DNA from: Imbricaverruca yamaguchii
Taxonomy: Eukaryota; Arthropoda; Thecostraca; Neoverrucidae
Reading direction: 5' to 3'
Assembly (NCBI GenBank): GCA_034440575.1
Contig: JAOTOL010001661.1
Location: 5,071,501 to 5,135,500 of the forward strand
Length of the DNA: 64,000 nucleotides
Position numbers and translations under genes: made by a program. Under the pieces are notes generated by a model, which was not told where the DNA came from, did not search any database, and saw nothing but the letters and a program-made list of their open reading frames with translations. Of the stretch, positions 1 through 11,281 are shown one piece after another; positions within the stretch are counted from its first letter, which is position 1, and every line of letters starts with the position of its first letter.

Positions 1-45
1 GGGCCACGAGCCGGAAGTGCGTGAAGTATGTGCGAAGCGAATGGA

Positions 46-135
46 TGTTCAGCATGGATGTTCAGACCATTACCATGTATGGAACAATTCAGACCATTAC
101 CATGCATGGGATGTTCAGACCGTTACCGTTCCACC
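46..135. repeat. Short tandem repeat, about 26-27 bp, 3 copies
   Basis: The motif TTCAGACCATTACCATG recurs at 61, 88 and (as TTCAGACCGTTACCG) 114. It explains the small open frame here, so I do not call a gene. Confidence 0.7.
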
Positions 136-512
136 GCTACCGCTCCACTCCACTCCACTCTTTTCCTCTCCACTAAGATGGCGCTCGCGTGTTTGACGGT
201 ACCGCGAAGGTGACGCTTCCGAGGAAGAAGTGACCATTTGTATTTTGCTCTAATCAATACGGCTGTGCAGAACTGCTATGATCACATTTGAAGCTTACCG
301 CCGTGATCATGAGAGACCAGCCTCCAGGTGATGGGCGTCTGGGTGTAATGGATGTCTGTGTGTCCGGGTTTCGGTACATCTGATTTACGTGTCTCTGATT
401 TTGGTTGCGGTTTTGCGATCGGTTCGCAGAAGGACACCGATTGTACCGAAGTCCGCGCACTGGTCCTCTCGCCGTCGCCCAACACCCGCAGGCCTATGCG
501 ATATACACCCGT

Positions 513-650
513 GGCAGATGTCAGCAGCCAATATAAGGCGCCGATATGGGGGCTGGCAGATGTCGGCAGATAGTGCAGGGGGCCTGTAGGGGCGCTGGCA
601 GATGTCAGCAGATAATGTAGGGGGTCTGCAGGGGCGCTGGCAGATGTCGA
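513..650. repeat. 42-bp minisatellite, about 3.3 copies
   Basis: The motif GGCAGATGTC starts at 513, 555, 597 and 639, exactly 42 bp apart, with slight divergence between units. It is followed to about 730 by CCACC-rich low-complexity sequence. The unit length is a multiple of three, which explains the overlapping open frames on both strands. Confidence 0.85.
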
Positions 651-1097
651 CACCACCAGGACCTCTACGCCACCTGTTACCACTTCGCCACCAGCTACCT
701 CTTCACCACCAGGACCTCTTCACCATCAGGGACAGCTGGCAATTGCCGGCGGTGCTGCGAAGTGCACGACTAGCTGTCCAAGTGCGGGAATGATACCGCA
801 CCTCTGTCTTTGAACAAAGACTGAGAGTACTTCAGGAGAAGTATTGTGATGGTTGTTAGTGAATCTCAAAACGAAAAGAGCAGATCTGTTTACAAATGGG
901 AAAATCAGAGCTTGACATGCTGGGTCACCATGTGTAACGCGTGCTGGAACCTGCCGGCCAGCTCACATGCCGCACGAACCTCTTTGAACAAACATAAGAG
1001 CCTTTCGTGACGGACTTTGATATAATAATCGGTGAAAAGAAACAGCAAAAGAGCCCGACTGACTCCGAGGTAGGCCGTTATAATGTGGTTAACGCTG

Positions 1098-1133
1098 TAG
1101 CAAACAAACAAACAAGCAAGCAAACAAACAAAA
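1098..1133. repeat. CAAA-type tetranucleotide microsatellite
   Basis: Imperfect (CAAA/CAAG) repeat with no coding potential. Confidence 0.8.
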
Positions 1134-2394
1134 TGTCAATATTTCGAAAGCATGTCGGTCGGTCGGCCGTTCAAACGACCTTTTGAATCCTATGCTGTAT
1201 TGTGTATTGTATTGCACGTGATCATGGCGCATCACAAAATGAGGGCTGCTCTTCGACAATTGTCATTACAGCGCACATGTAATGTCGAGTGCAGGCTAAA
1301 GTTTACACATAAACACAAGCACGTGAGTGTTCGCGCGAATGCATTTGCTCTTGAGATGCAAGCCCAAATGCGCGTATACACAGACACAAATACGCAACAC
1401 GTATAGCTCAGTCACACAACGCTAATCATGCATGATGCGATGAGTCAAGCATGGCGGGCGACGTCACCGATCTTCATCTCAAATAGTCGCTCCGACACTT
1501 TGGAAAGGCCAGCCAAATATGGCGTCCTGGTTGAATAGGTGCACCGTACGGTACAGATAGTGCAGCTTTCCATGACTGTTCCTGAGCCGAGGCTGAGACA
1601 GGCGAAGTGCTCTTATTCCAGCGAGAGGTGCCTGGCGATTCGGACCACGTGTGCGTAGTTTTGCGTCCAGACTGAACGCAGTGCAGCTGGTTATTTGGAC
1701 GTCAAAATACTACGGCTGGAACACAAGTCGAAACGTGACAGATTCAAGTGCACACGCAATCTTAGCTGGCCCGCCACACCAGGAATGTGGTCGTATTTGC
1801 GACGACCTGACAAGACCATTGCGGATAAGCTGAACGGTTTCTGTAACTTTGCAATGCAGCTCGGCTGGCGATAGAGTAGACTTGCTCGCGGTTCACAATG
1901 TGAGACGACACGGTAATCCTAATCCGGTAATCAAGTCCATCAGTAATCCCTGGTAGTACGTTGGAAGGCCGGAGATGCTTAGCATGCATCAAAGTCATCA
2001 CGATGCCAAGCCATCAGTCCTTAGCATGATTAATGTGCTCTTCCCACGATAGTTCTGTCGTCAGCGTAACGCGCTATGCTTACGGGCAGGCCATTAACGA
2101 CGGATGGGATAAAGCATGTGGCGCTGCTGGCGATGGCGTAGAGTAGGGCGCTGATCCCTGAGGTGTCCTTGGAACGTGTCCACATTGGTAATTGATGATT
2201 CAGAGAGTGTTTCGCTCACTTTAACACGTTGCGTGTGGCCCTTGAGGCCAGTATATTTATACCGGATGGTCCAACTCTTGAACCACCCGGAATACATTCG
2301 GAGTTGCTGAAGTTTCACGATTAGTGCAGATTGGTCTACAACGTCGAAACAGCGACTGAAATATATGAGGGTCAGAAGCGAAATGTCTGAGCGA
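1134..2394. other. No recognised feature
   Basis: Unique-looking sequence with only short open frames on both strands. I see no exon with a recognisable domain, no repeat family shared with the rest of the window and no terminal inverted repeats. Confidence 0.5.
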
Positions 2395-2408
2395 TCCTAT
2401 TTCTTTGG

Positions 2409-2566
2409 TTGGTTATTGGTTTTACGACACATCGACCGTTGAGTCATGTAGCGTCGCCAATCTCTCACGCCGATTGGTCGCGGGCGAAGAGTAGTGATAG
2501 GTGAGACTCGAACTCACAACCTTTCGATTGTGAGACGAGCAACTTACCCCTAGGCTACTCGTCCCC
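2409..2566 (-). mobile_element. tRNA-derived SINE with perfect target-site duplication
   Basis: On the minus strand the element starts with a tRNA-like head: an A-box-like TAGCCTAGGGGTAAG and a B-box-like GTTCGAGTC. A body and a tail ending in an AACCAATAACCAACC-type run follow. It is flanked by an identical 14-bp direct repeat, TCCTATTTCTTTGG, at 2395-2408 and 2567-2580, as expected for LINE-mediated SINE insertion. The body resembles the copies at 28163 and 30146. Its tRNA fold is not intact enough to call a functional tRNA. Confidence 0.88.
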
Positions 2567-2873
2567 TCCTATTTCTTTGGGAATTTTATCAGTGACAGAT
2601 AAAAGAGCAATGCTAGTGGGACGGCATTCCATGAAGCCGTGCTGCTCTGGACCGATGTCGACCGATATAGGTAGTCAGCTGCTGGTGCATAAGCAACTCT
2701 ACAATATTCCGTGTGGCCTATATGGTGGTGTGAGGTGAAGTCACACCTCCACCAGGTCTGCACGGTGCGAACAGGTGGGACACTGGCGTTGTGCAATTCA
2801 ACTGACACAGGCATCGCATCCAGCACAGGCCGGCTGACGCGACGGTGGAAGGTGGGCTCGTGGGTAACCGGAC

Positions 2874-3246
2874 AAATGTACGTAAGCGCAAAGGTACATA
2901 TGCGCATACGTACATTTGCGCTAACGTACATTTGCGGATGCGTACTTTTGCGCTTACGTCATTTGCGCATACGTACTTTTGCGCATACGTACATTTGCGC
3001 TTACGTACATTTGCGCATACGTACTTTTGCGCTTACGTACATTTGCGCATACGTACTTTTGCGCATACGTACATTTGCGCATACGTACTTTTGAGCATAC
3101 GTACATTTGCGCTTACGTACATTAGCCACAAGTACATCTGCGCTTACGTACAATTGTCATACGTACATATGCGCTTACGTATATTTGCTTACGTACATTT
3201 GCTTACGTACATCTGCCATACGTACATTTGTCCTTACGTGCATTTA
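2874..3246. repeat. 16-bp minisatellite, about 23 copies
   Basis: The unit is TACGTACATTTGCGCA with a frequent T variant (TACGTACTTTTGCGCT). Units decay toward the right end, where pieces are lost. The palindromic TACGTA core recurs every 16 bp. Open frames across it are repeat artefacts. Confidence 0.92.
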
Positions 3247-4564
3247 TCCTAGAATCGGGCTCGTGCACTCCACCAGATTATGCTGTCCGGATTTTACCAG
3301 AAAACGACGACGAAAAAGAAGGAGATGGCGATAAGCTGTGTTCTGGTTCGTCTGGGTGTCTGGATTAAAATCTCCAGCCGAGATGATGTGATGCGAAGGC
3401 ATGCGGTGATTACAGTCTGCGGCTGTTCCTCGATCTCGACGCAGAATAGGATCACAGATAGACCTCTATCTATCTGTGACGCAGCAAAGGTAAGTCGGTA
3501 GATACATCCCATGGCTGTAGGAGGTATCGGACACCAAACTGCGACAGGGAACTTGTGTACAGGGCGCAACTGAGCTGCCTTGGCCGGCCATCGAGGCATC
3601 CACCTTGTCTCGTGCAGTCTTCGCGAAATTGCATGAACTTCAGAAACCAGCAGATGTTCAGATAACCTGGTACACCATCCAATACAGATAATACAACATC
3701 CAAATATGGAGTGGCTGATGGATGTTGGGCGGGCAAGTCCAGTTGTGAGAATATCAGCAATGTGGGCGCGTGTGCACTGAAGACCGATCCGCTTCAGCCG
3801 AAAGAGGCTGACATTTTTCCGAAATCACGTTCATCTGCCGGATATGGTGTAGGTGTCATACACCTGCATGCGCCAAGCCACATTTAATTATCACAGGTAT
3901 CATGCTGTGTCACGGTCTTTTTGTAGCGCAGCCTTCCCGCTGCATCTATGCCACATGCAACTGTTCAGCATGGCACCCTCCATCGGACTGACATCAGGCT
4001 GGCACGGCCTCGGGACACGCAGGTCGCGCGTCATGGCATCATTACCGCGTGCCCGGTGGCTGACAGACTGCATTTGGCTGCTGTCGGTCTGGCAGGCACT
4101 GCGTAAGTTCTACAATTAAACCTTTTTTATTTGAACAAAATTCACATACTTTACCCAGATCATAGCGGGAAAAGTTGCCAAAGAGAAGCTGGTAACATCT
4201 TATCTAACCCGGTAGTTAGAGCGGCTGCGAAGAGCATGAGGCTATATTACAGTGGCATTTAATACAATCTCCCTGAAATTATACAAAATGTTATCGTTGC
4301 CGTGCACGATAGCTAAATCGTTCGAAAATTGAACATTTTTGACACTATTTGTTCAATTTCATGCAGGTCATATTAAATGTCGCTAGTGATGGCTTAAAAT
4401 GCTGCACACACACGTCATTAATGTCTCAAAGGTGTGACGGTCGGCCGGACCGGAAGCTCAGATGAGCTTTCGTCGTAACAGACGGGCGTAGGCCGACCCG
4501 GACGTCGTTATCGCCCGCAATGGCCGCACGACTGTCCTCATACATTGCGCTAGATTGAACACAT
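3247..4564. other. No recognised gene; one small hairpin
   Basis: Unique-looking sequence. The only structure I noted is a 10-bp stem, TCACAGATAG / CTATCTGTGA, at about 3451-3479. The open frames here show no domain that I recognise. Confidence 0.5.
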
Positions 4565-4569
4565 CACTT

Positions 4570-4705
4570 CTACCCCGGACGACCTGAGCAGCACAATTGA
4601 CACGAGGCCGGATATCTGACCCGGGGATGTGGGTTCGAGTCCCGCCAGCGCCGAGACGGATCAGCAGAAATGTCGGCCAATCCATGCCGTTGCGAGGACG
4701 ACAAG
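4570..4705 (+). mobile_element. tRNA-derived SINE-like head
   Basis: An A-box-like TGAGCAGCACAATTG starts at 4585 and a perfect B-box GGTTCGAGTCC lies at 4632-4642, about 47 bp downstream. Together they look like a pol III internal promoter in a tRNA-like sequence. The downstream body (about 4650-4705) does not match the other SINEs here closely, so this may be a different family. A decayed tRNA pseudogene is the alternative. Confidence 0.55.
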
Positions 4706-6335
4706 CCGGCGGCCAACCGGGGAGGAAACTGGTCCACGTATGCTGCTCCGTCCGACACACCTCACTGGGGCAGTAGTTCGAGTATCGCCGACATCACCTG
4801 TACGTGTCACCACTGACATTTGGACAAGCCACGAGTCGGTGTCGGATCCGATAATCGTCATGCGGTGCGGCGGCCCATCCGGATGGGAGCCATTCCTTCG
4901 GATGGACGGCACTCCCAAGTCCCCGGAGGGGCGAGGAGTTGAGATTCCTTCCATTCAAAGTACGTTGAAGGAGGAGGATGTACTGGCGCACTGGAGAAGC
5001 ACCTTTAGCTATTAAAATATTTGCTGAGTGGGGTGGACGTGCACCTCCAGAATTCCTGGAGGGGAGCCCTTTTCGAGACAGACGTCTACCATCTGCCATC
5101 GGAGAGAGATATTCCCAGCGCCCCCTGCATTCTCCCCTGATACGGATAGCACAGACGCGAACACATAATGGGTGTGTTTCTAGTGCTGGAAAACAACAAA
5201 ACTCTCCGATATTCCACCAAGGTCAGAGGTTCAAGATGAAATTATGTGGCAATTCGCCTTCGACTTATCACCGAACAGATCCAGATATGAGCCTTCTTCA
5301 GCATTCCATGGGGACAGGCATTGCATTTACGTTTCATGGGGTTCTGGACTTTGGACCAGTTCTCTCGAAGTCTAAAATATTTTAAATCTAACAAATGGAA
5401 GACCGAAATTCATAAATATGCAGTCACTTGACTTCAACACGTCTTTCCTTCACATGCGAGAGGTGTCAAGCGTGCGAGAGGTCATATATTTCGCCTAGAG
5501 ATACTTTGCTTTTGTGTGTATCAATACAATTGTGAGAGTAAGTTCAATTCCGAATACTAACGCAGTCAGATCGAGTACAGCTAATTATCACGTTGAACAT
5601 ATCCCCACGGTGCTTGAAATAAAAGTCCACGCTAGCCGCAAGACCACCGATCAGTAGGCTGCTTGTGTATTGGTTTGTCCATATTCACGGCAGAACAGAC
5701 GATACAGACAACAGTAAATACCAGTGACAAAGTGACGACGCTTGCTGGCACATCCACCACGGATTCAACAGACTGCTTAACGTGGACATCCGAGTGCTTC
5801 CAGTCCAGCATTTAAACTTGGTTCCAGCCTTTCCGTTTCCTTTTTAACCAAACCATTCCTGTAGGGGCTTTTTCCAATGCACTTCGTCCGGGGGCTACAC
5901 GGCACTGGCGACTGGGCGACCACCATCCGAGGAAACCAGACTCGCCACGCCCGCTCCCCCTTAATGCAAAAGCAATGGAAAATATTCACTGACGGGAACG
6001 GAGCAGTGATGCAAGAGCTGTCCCAAAGCTGAAGGAAGTAGGAAGGTGGATGATACACATTTTCAAGTCGATCCTTTCAATGCAACGACCATGATGCCAA
6101 TGCTAAACTCATCCGAAGTTCGGAGACCGCTGTCTCCCGGGTTCCTACACCAATGAGGAGGGCAAGGCTTCCAGCTCACATGTTAGACGAGGCCTGCCAG
6201 GCATTGCCAGCTGTGTAGCGATATTCATCGCTTAAACCCTCCTCTAGGCATCTCCACCATCTTTAACAGTTTATGCCCCGGAGCAGATGACACCGGCGCC
6301 TGGATTCAGCATAACAATTGTTTGTCGCAGCGAAC
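4706..6335. other. No recognised gene
   Basis: Unique-looking sequence with scattered open frames up to about 135 codons. None shows a domain that I recognise. Around 4,920-5,080 a few short stretches resemble the interior of the MITE family (GGAGGGGCG-type words), but no ends are visible. Confidence 0.45.
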
Positions 6336-6443
6336 ACAACGACACCAATACAGGAACACACCGACACCAATATACGAACACACCGATACCAATATACGAA
6401 CACACCGACACCAATATACGAACACACCCACACCAATATGATC
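6336..6443. repeat. 22-bp minisatellite, about 4.5 copies
   Basis: The unit is ACACCGACACCAATATACGAAC with point variants. It explains the Asn/Thr/His-rich open frames on the plus strand. Confidence 0.9.
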
Positions 6444-6509
6444 CATTCGCGGTGGCGCAACACGGTGGCCACCTGGCGGCCGTCACATGCAACTGTCGAG
6501 GTCACGGAG

Positions 6510-6832
6510 CAGGGGCGGATACAGGAGGTGGACGAAATTTGAAGAATGCTCTCCATTCCATGGATAGGCGGCGTACATCCGGCCAGGAAAAGGCGCTCTT
6601 CCCAAGAGGCGTTGGTGCTCTCCCGTCCCGCTGCTCAACAAATAATTCAGCCAAGGCACGCATCTCAGAGGAAAAGGCGCTGTCCGGAGATGAAAACGTC
6701 CCCCCACCCAGTATGTTTCAGCCTCAGTGCACCCTCAATATTAAAATTTTCAGCCAAAGGTGCCCCTCCCCCGAGGAAATGTCCTCCGTCCAGACGGGTA
6801 CCCCTCCACGGAAGTTCCTGGATCCGCCCCTG
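6510..6832. mobile_element. hAT-type MITE (CAGGGGCGGAT family)
   Basis: It begins CAGGGGCGGATACAGG and ends CCTGGATCCGCCCCTG, which are terminal inverted repeats with one mismatch. The length is 323 bp with no transposase. The flanking octamers are tcacggag and ccacagaa (5 of 8 match), so any 8-bp target duplication has decayed. The same termini occur at 40602 and 44547. Confidence 0.85.
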
Positions 6833-7951
6833 CCACAGAAAACCCAAAATTCCAAGCAACGGTCATTGCCTTAACCCCGGATGTCAGTCAACTCTGCACC
6901 CGCCACTGGGCCCCCGGCTGTTCAGGGATGGCCTGCACAACTCCCGTACATAATGTCAGCTGGAGTTGGACGGCATGACGTTGCATCATGCCCGGACCTA
7001 CCGCGCATGACCTATTCGCCAAGTTGCATTTTGCACCTTAGTCATAAACACCATTTTAGGAAGGCAAGTTGCATCACAGAGCCGAACAGTTTGGTGCCAC
7101 ATTGTCGCGTAACACGAGCTCCAGCACGTCCATCCGCTACGCGGTGCACTACCGCATGCTGTGGACGTGCGCATGTGCAGCGAGACACGACACCCGGCAT
7201 CAGCGTGACTGGGACGCGTCACGTGGTGTTCACGCTCACCTTCCTTCGGGATGTGATACTGAAGAGAGTAGCACAGTGTGGGATGATTGGAAGAGTTTGA
7301 AATTGTTGGGGAATGCGTCATGCAATGTCAGGTGAATTGTGCTAGATAGGCTGGGATATATCCCTTGAAACTTTTGAGAAAAAAATGTATTGATTGTGAT
7401 GTGATAATTTACTTTTTTAGTATCTTTTCTAGATAGGCTTAACCCAGGTGGGCCCCTCTGGCCCATATTAAGCTTTGACACTTTATGAACTGTTATGGTC
7501 GTTATGCTCGTAATCTGGACGAGTCCATCTCCAGAATCCCCTGACCAGGCGGGCGTGGGAGAAGGGAGAGTGAGGACTGGGAGGGAGGGGAGGAGTATGT
7601 CAACCTGAATAACGGTCATCTATTGAGTGTATCACACAGGAGCATCAATTCAGATATGAGAAGTCCAGGTGTACGAAAACTAAACACCAACACGTATCCA
7701 GTGAACGGGCGGTTGATCAAATTAATGGGCTGCCTGGAGATGTGGTGGTGTATTCCTCATTTACTGTGCTTGCAAAATTAGGGCACATAGACTATTTAGG
7801 TCCCGTAAACGTATCTTTGAGTTCAAAGATGTGCAGTGGGCAGATGGGAAATTTGGTGTGTGAAGCTGGATTAACATAGACGAGTCACGAGTGTTTTATA
7901 CGGACTCACGCGTGTACTACGATCACAGATGTGCCACGAGACATCGATCGA
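6833..7951. other. No recognised gene
   Basis: Unique-looking sequence. Open frames of up to 139 codons overlap on both strands without recognisable domains. Confidence 0.45.
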
Positions 7952-7994
7952 GCCAAATGGTCACGCTTTGGTCGAGGTGTCCTTAAACTCAAGA
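7952..7994 (+). repeat. Conserved SINE-tail motif
   Basis: This stretch matches a roughly 38-bp word also seen at 25041, 30463 and 62952 (reverse). The core is GGTCGAAGCGTCCTTAAACT; here it reads GGTCGAGGTGTCCTTAAACT. It is probably the 3' tail of a decayed SINE. Confidence 0.6.
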
Positions 7995-8036
7995 CATCGG
8001 TCAAAATCGGGTGAACAGAGAGAAACTAGGTACTGT

Positions 8037-8214
8037 GTGTTTGTTTATTTATTACACAACGCACTTTATGCACATTCACGGCTAATGACGCCGTCCACAA
8101 TGCTTCGCCGGTGGGCCGCGGGATTGGGACATGTCCCGAGCGGCGCTAGTGTCGAAACCGGGACCTTTGGTACCCAGAGCCCAACACCTTAACCACTCGA
8201 CCATCCTCGCCCCA
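8037..8214 (-). mobile_element. SINE, Ser/Leu-tRNA-like head (family 2)
   Basis: On the minus strand the head carries an A-box-like TGGTCGAGTGGTTAAGG and a weakened B-box GGTTTCGACAC. The body is shared with 38396-38577 and 57692-57812, and the tail is AT-rich (AATAAATAAAC type). I found no clear target duplication. It is more diverged than the 38.4-kb copy. Confidence 0.82.
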
Positions 8215-8576
8215 AGATAGGTTCAGGTTGATAGCTTGTTTAGGACTTGGGATACAGTACTGATTAGGGTGTCTCATCGCTTCTCTCGTTTTATAATATC
8301 CTGCCCTGATAGCCCTACCCCAGATTGGCCCCGCGGTTCCGATAAGTCTCAACACTTGAGCCGATGACTTTATGAGCCGATGAGCGTGGTGTGCCCTGTC
8401 TCTCGGGAACGCTTACGTGTGCTGAGCTTCACGGTCTGGCCGCCAGGCGGTGGCGGGCGCATGCTAAACATGTGAAAGCCGGCCTGTGCCACGTGCCGAT
8501 CTTACGCCGCCAGCCTGTGAGTGGAAAGGTCGAGTACACCGGGTGATTACGAGACAGCGTATAATTGTATGTTCTG

Positions 8577-8663
8577 CTGGGAGGGGAGATAAGCGAGGGA
8601 GGAGTGTGGGCGGGGGAGGCGGAGGTGCGACAGAGGAAGCGGGAAAGAGAAGAAAAGAGACGA
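8577..8663 (+). repeat. Purine-rich tract
   Basis: About 87 bp composed almost entirely of G and A on the plus strand, capable of mirror-type or triplex structure. It explains the Gly/Arg-rich open frame at this position. Confidence 0.6.
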
Positions 8664-8967
8664 ACGGCGGATTACACGGCCTCGGGCCGCATGACAGCCA
8701 AGTCTGCGGTAGCCTCCTGAACGAATCCTCTGCCTCTCTAGTGATGCTACATCAAACACAATGGAAAATTGGGCAGCTTGATTGCAAGACACCGCACATC
8801 CACCCAATATAACTTTACAATTATAACTAGATGACAGCACAACTCTTCGGGCGGGGCTCTGGGAGCGCGGCAGCAGGAAGAAGCGCTGTCTGCACGTCGG
8901 CTGTTGGCGAGGTAAATGAGCCATCAGCTGATAGTCAACTGTTGCTGCTGCAGACAACTGGTGCTGC

Positions 8968-9008
8968 AGAGGTGTCCACCAGGGAGAATCCCCCTGGTGG
9001 ACACCTCT
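8968..9008. other. Perfect 17-bp hairpin
   Basis: The arms AGAGGTGTCCACCAGGG (8968-8984) and CCCTGGTGGACACCTCT (8992-9008) are exact reverse complements around a 7-nt loop. There is no downstream T-run that would suggest a pol III terminator. Confidence 0.9.
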
Positions 9009-9778
9009 CGGGTGGGGGAGGGGTGATGCTCATGGTTGCATTTTTGGTCCGGGTTGCCGGTGCAAGGCACGGGTCCAGTGTTGAATTCGCTTCGGGCACA
9101 GGTGCAGAACGTACACACTTACTACGGTATCCGCCCATGCAGATCATGCGCACGCCGCAATTCTGAAGTCATCAATGTCAAATGAAACTGACTGAGCTCA
9201 TTCTTTCAATCATGAGCTCACCATCGTAATATTATAGCTAAAATGTCACGTGCATCTCTTGGGTGTCCCTAGTGTGCCATATTGATGCATTTGTGTCTTT
9301 CTTCTTTGTTTGTTTTGGGGCGTGGCGGGGAGGCGGATTGTCAAGTAGGTGCCACATTATTGGTTACTCATCCCCCTCCAAAAAACCTTGGGCAGATGTA
9401 AAACTGACTGAGCATGCACCAGCTTCACAGTATGTTTCTACCGTGTTGGGTATCGCTTCAAGCAGACATTTCAATTGAAGACTTAAGACTTACTTAAGAT
9501 ACCTGTGCGTAACTGGCATGCTGCCAAATATACCCGCTACAGTTCCTGCAACGAGAGACGTGTCTGTTTGTCATTTGGCGCTCAGGGCGCGTTCGCCCAG
9601 TTTTGGATCATTTGCGCCGAGGAGAGAGCATCTCAACACATGTCAGCGGGCAATCACCCACTGCCAGTACATGTTGATAATCCATGGCTCTTTTACTGCT
9701 AATTCGCCAGACTAATATACAAATAGTCGGCTTCGGGACACGGGCTAGCGTCCCGAGCTCTGTTAGTGACGCTACATA
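9009..9778. other. No recognised gene
   Basis: Unique-looking sequence; nothing supportable beyond short open frames. Confidence 0.45.
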
Positions 9779-9779
9779 C

Positions 9780-9821
9780 TGACGTCACTAGCTCGGCAAG
9801 TGACGTCACGGGCTGACGTCA
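9780..9821. promoter_or_regulatory. Cluster of three full CRE sites
   Basis: The palindrome TGACGTCA occurs at 9780-9787, 9801-9808 and 9814-9821. A full CRE is the known target of CREB/ATF bZIP dimers. No gene start is recognised nearby and the GAGCTC/GCTAGC-rich surroundings are partly repetitive, so this could be a degenerate tandem repeat rather than a regulatory element. Confidence 0.5.
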
Positions 9822-10265
9822 CCAGCTCACCTATCTGTTGGTTCGGGTTTCGGAATGCACATTCTACTTATTATGGGTCTGTTCCGGCGACCTCATCCGG
9901 AATAGGTTGAGCTTCGGCCAGAATAGCTCTCCCAGGTCGAGGCGCCGGAACGACCGGTAGAGTTTTGTCCTTTAATCAGCTGTTGGCGGCGATATGGTTG
10001 TAGTGTTATTTGGCGCATATGTGCAGAAGGGTGGCGTTCTCGGTCACTTGCTCCGATCTTGCGCGTAGCAGTGCCGATGTTTTTATTGATTGATACTTAC
10101 TTGCTGTTGTGAAAATCCCATGAATCCCATTGTGCAGCAGCTGTTGGGAGGATGAATAAAACACGCTGCAAGCTTCTTTTTAACATTCCGACTCCGGCCA
10201 GGAAGCTGACGCACAGTGGATGACGATGGCTTGTGCTGCTTCTAAATCTCCAAAACCATTTATTT

Positions 10266-10523
10266 CAGGGGCGGAGATCCAGATATTTTCAAATGCTGGG
10301 TAGGCAGTTACTCGTTTGGAGGGGAATCATTTTTTCAGAAAGGCGCTGTTGCGGTTGTCCATCGACGCTCTCTTTCATTACAATATTCATTAAGCGAGGA
10401 AAGGGGACTGCATTGGAGCATACTGAATGACCACCTTTTACCCTATGGGGGCACCTTTGGACGAAAGACCGTTTAGCGAGGGGCATTCGAGTAGTACGGC
10501 GTACTTGATGGGTTATCCGTCTG
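10266..10523. mobile_element. MITE fragment, left end only
   Basis: It begins CAGGGGCGGAGATCCAG, matching the left terminus of the hAT-type MITE family with a 2-bp insertion, and shares GGGGGCACCTTTGG-type interior words. A degenerate right end (ATCCGTCTGAG) may lie near 10513. No target duplication was found. Confidence 0.5.
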
Positions 10524-11046
10524 AGCAGGGGTGTTGCTTTATACATTTTTGAGTGGGCAAGTGCCAACTAATATTGGCTTTCCCTCTCCCAATAATTTTA
10601 ACTGCTAGCATTCGGCTCTACGGAGTGTGACCTCCGATCCATTTTTACTTGGCCATTGCCTTCACATGCCCATCCAAATAATTGTCATTAATATCTGAAG
10701 CCCATTTGTCAGAGGGAAACTACCTTCCCATGTGGAAGGGACACGGAGCTCCTCCATCAGCCACTGATGCATACGTGCTTGGATGCATACCAGTAAATAT
10801 GCCCCCTAAAATGCATGCAAATTGGCATGTATGTCTGAACCTACAATTTACCCATCAAATTTAAGACGCCCATCTCACATTTCCACTTGGACATTGTATG
10901 CTTCCGAAGTGCACTGGAGACAAAGTTGTGTATTTGGTGACATAAAACATGGGTGACTGCTCGTATCCATCACATATCCCATGTCTCATGGATTTCTTCC
11001 AACAAAATAGTTATAAAATAAAGATAGTACGACTTATACAACCCGG

Positions 11047-11089
11047 CTTGACTTAGGCATGAACCGGCCGGCTCATGGCCTAAGTCAAG
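11047..11089. other. 43-nt near-perfect palindrome
   Basis: The segment starts CTTGACTTAGGC and ends GCCTAAGTCAAG around a CCGGCCGG centre. Only one bulge and about one mismatch break the symmetry. It could form a cruciform, or be the fused ends of a small element. Confidence 0.8.
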
Positions 11090-11281
11090 TTAAACAACTA
11101 TTTCATTCTGAACGCTACTGTTGCGGCGAGTGTCTCGTATTCCGAGTTTGCGCTTCCTCAACCGCCGACAGGCCGGATTAGATTTTCCTCATCCGGTTGA
11201 GGTTGGATGAGGCGCTGGAACGGGCGGTAGAGGAAATGGAACCTCAACCTATTCCGGATGAGGTCGCCGGAACAGACCCAT

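Larger units (their letters stand above)
9873..11281. mobile_element. Inverted-repeat-bounded segment, possible DNA transposon
   Basis: The first 39 bp (9873-9911, starting ATGGGTCTGTTCCGGCGACC) are the exact reverse complement of the last 39 bp (11243-11281). No transposase is visible inside. The interior holds a MITE end at 10266 and a large palindrome at 11047-11089. The flanks (TTA on the left, TTG on the right) hint at a decayed 3-bp target duplication as in PIF/Harbinger, but this is weak. Two separate inverted copies of a short repeat are the alternative. Confidence 0.6.

Noticed and set aside
2500..2566. Functional tRNA gene on minus strand
   Set aside because: A and B boxes are present, but the sequence continues into a SINE body with target duplications.
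3470..3760. Possible retroelement fragment on minus strand
   Set aside because: The translation has no RT, protease or integrase motif.
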